Shown: positions 63,798 to 64,000 of the stretch, one piece after another
How the letters are laid out: the number at the start of each line of letters is the position of its first letter
Numbering within the stretch: the stretch's first letter is position 1
Assembly (NCBI RefSeq): GCF_001043005.1
Contig: NZ_JYKZ01000002.1
Coordinates: 248,001 to 312,000, forward strand
Origin: Pseudomonas psychrophila
GTDB lineage: Bacteria > Pseudomonadota > Gammaproteobacteria > Pseudomonadales > Pseudomonadaceae
Length of the DNA: 64,000 bases
Direction: 5' to 3'
The notes under the pieces: model-generated
Told to the model about the DNA's origin: nothing
What the model saw: only the letters and a program-made list of their open reading frames with translations
The model's database searches: none
Made by a program: the position numbers and the translations under genes

Positions 63798-64000
63798 TGC
63801 AATAACTCCAGGGCCTGATCGAGGGCGTCGAAGAACCGTTCCAGATCTTCAGAGTCGTTGTACATCGCCAGCGAGACGCGGATGGCACCGGCCAGCCCAA
63901 AGCTTTTCAGTAGCGGCATGGCGCAGTGATGTCCGGCGCGAACGGCAATCCCCTGTTCAGTCAGCAGGTGGGCCAGGTCGGCGTTATGCACGCCCTCGAC
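63794..64000 (-). CDS. csdA: Cysteine desulfurase CsdA/SufS type (C-terminal end only)
   Basis: Only the last 68 residues lie in the window; the gene continues past 64000. The segment contains the active-site cysteine in VRAGHHCAMPLLKSFG and the terminal helix region RVSLAMYNDSEDLERFFDAL, typical of group II desulfurases. PLP-dependent release of sulfur from cysteine, passed to CsdE. Confidence 0.9.
   Translation of the reverse strand, partial: VEGVHNADLAHLLTEQGIAVRAGHHCAMPLLKSFGLAGAIRVSLAMYNDSEDLERFFDALDQALELLQ

Overview
This window is a stretch of chromosome from a Pseudomonas of the fluorescens lineage. The evidence is protein identity and gene order: ffh-rpsP-rimM-trmD-rplS, xerD-dsbC-hom-thrC, a full wspABCDEFR operon, prfB-lysS, ppc-adk-tsaB-rsmJ beside a mexL/mexJK cluster, plsB, dapE-ndvB and tcdA-csdE-csdA. 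Palindromic REP sequences of the kind common in this lineage are also scattered between genes. The species cannot be fixed from the window. No rRNA, tRNA, prophage, plasmid gene, intact transposase or CRISPR array was seen. Almost all of the DNA is core or lineage-core.

Layout. 1-4029: translation genes (ffh partial, S16, RimM, TrmD, L19) and a hot-dog thioesterase. 4167-10748: a Na+/H+ antiporter, XerD, DsbC and the threonine branch (hom, thrC). 10868-16412: a more variable block with a BvgS/RocS-like sensor that has no kinase domain, a receiver-only RocR-like protein, a periplasmic solute-binding-like protein, a class III CoA-transferase and YaeQ. 16455-22173: recJ, an old-yellow-enzyme reductase, a TerB/DUF533 protein and a Tat-exported acid phosphatase.

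22451-30918 is the complete Wsp chemosensory operon. The WspA receptor, WspB/WspD couplers, WspC methyltransferase, WspF methylesterase and WspE kinase together control phosphorylation of the diguanylate cyclase WspR, linking surface contact to c-di-GMP. It is followed by about 960 bp without an intact gene (30919-31876). That gap holds a 381-bp repeat element with terminal inverted repeats and a truncated small gene. 31877-34588 is prfB (with its programmed +1 frameshift) and lysS.

34802-40147 holds a TetR regulator, a lipoprotein, a putative zinc carboxypeptidase of the QEGLA family, a lipoprotein hydrolase and two DUF4398 envelope proteins. 40417-47618 holds ppc, adk, tsaB, a DUF72 protein, a two-repeat protein of unknown function and rsmJ. 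47724-52632 is a MexL/MexJ/MexK-type efflux locus. 52802-64000 holds envelope and lipid genes (DUF4197, YbaY-like, plsB), a cold-shock protein, RlmA, DapE, the NdvB-type glucan synthase and the csd sulfur/tRNA cluster, with csdA cut by the window end.

The points most worth a second look are RNA and repeat structures and the reduced signalling pair. They are four serial hairpins between ffh and rpsP, an attenuator-like set of competing hairpins before hom, a REP doublet enclosed by an exact 18-bp outer inverted repeat, the MITE-like element after wspR, the kinase-less sensor plus stand-alone receiver, and an SPY tripeptide in RF2 where SPF is the textbook anticodon motif. No wholly new multi-gene system could be demonstrated.
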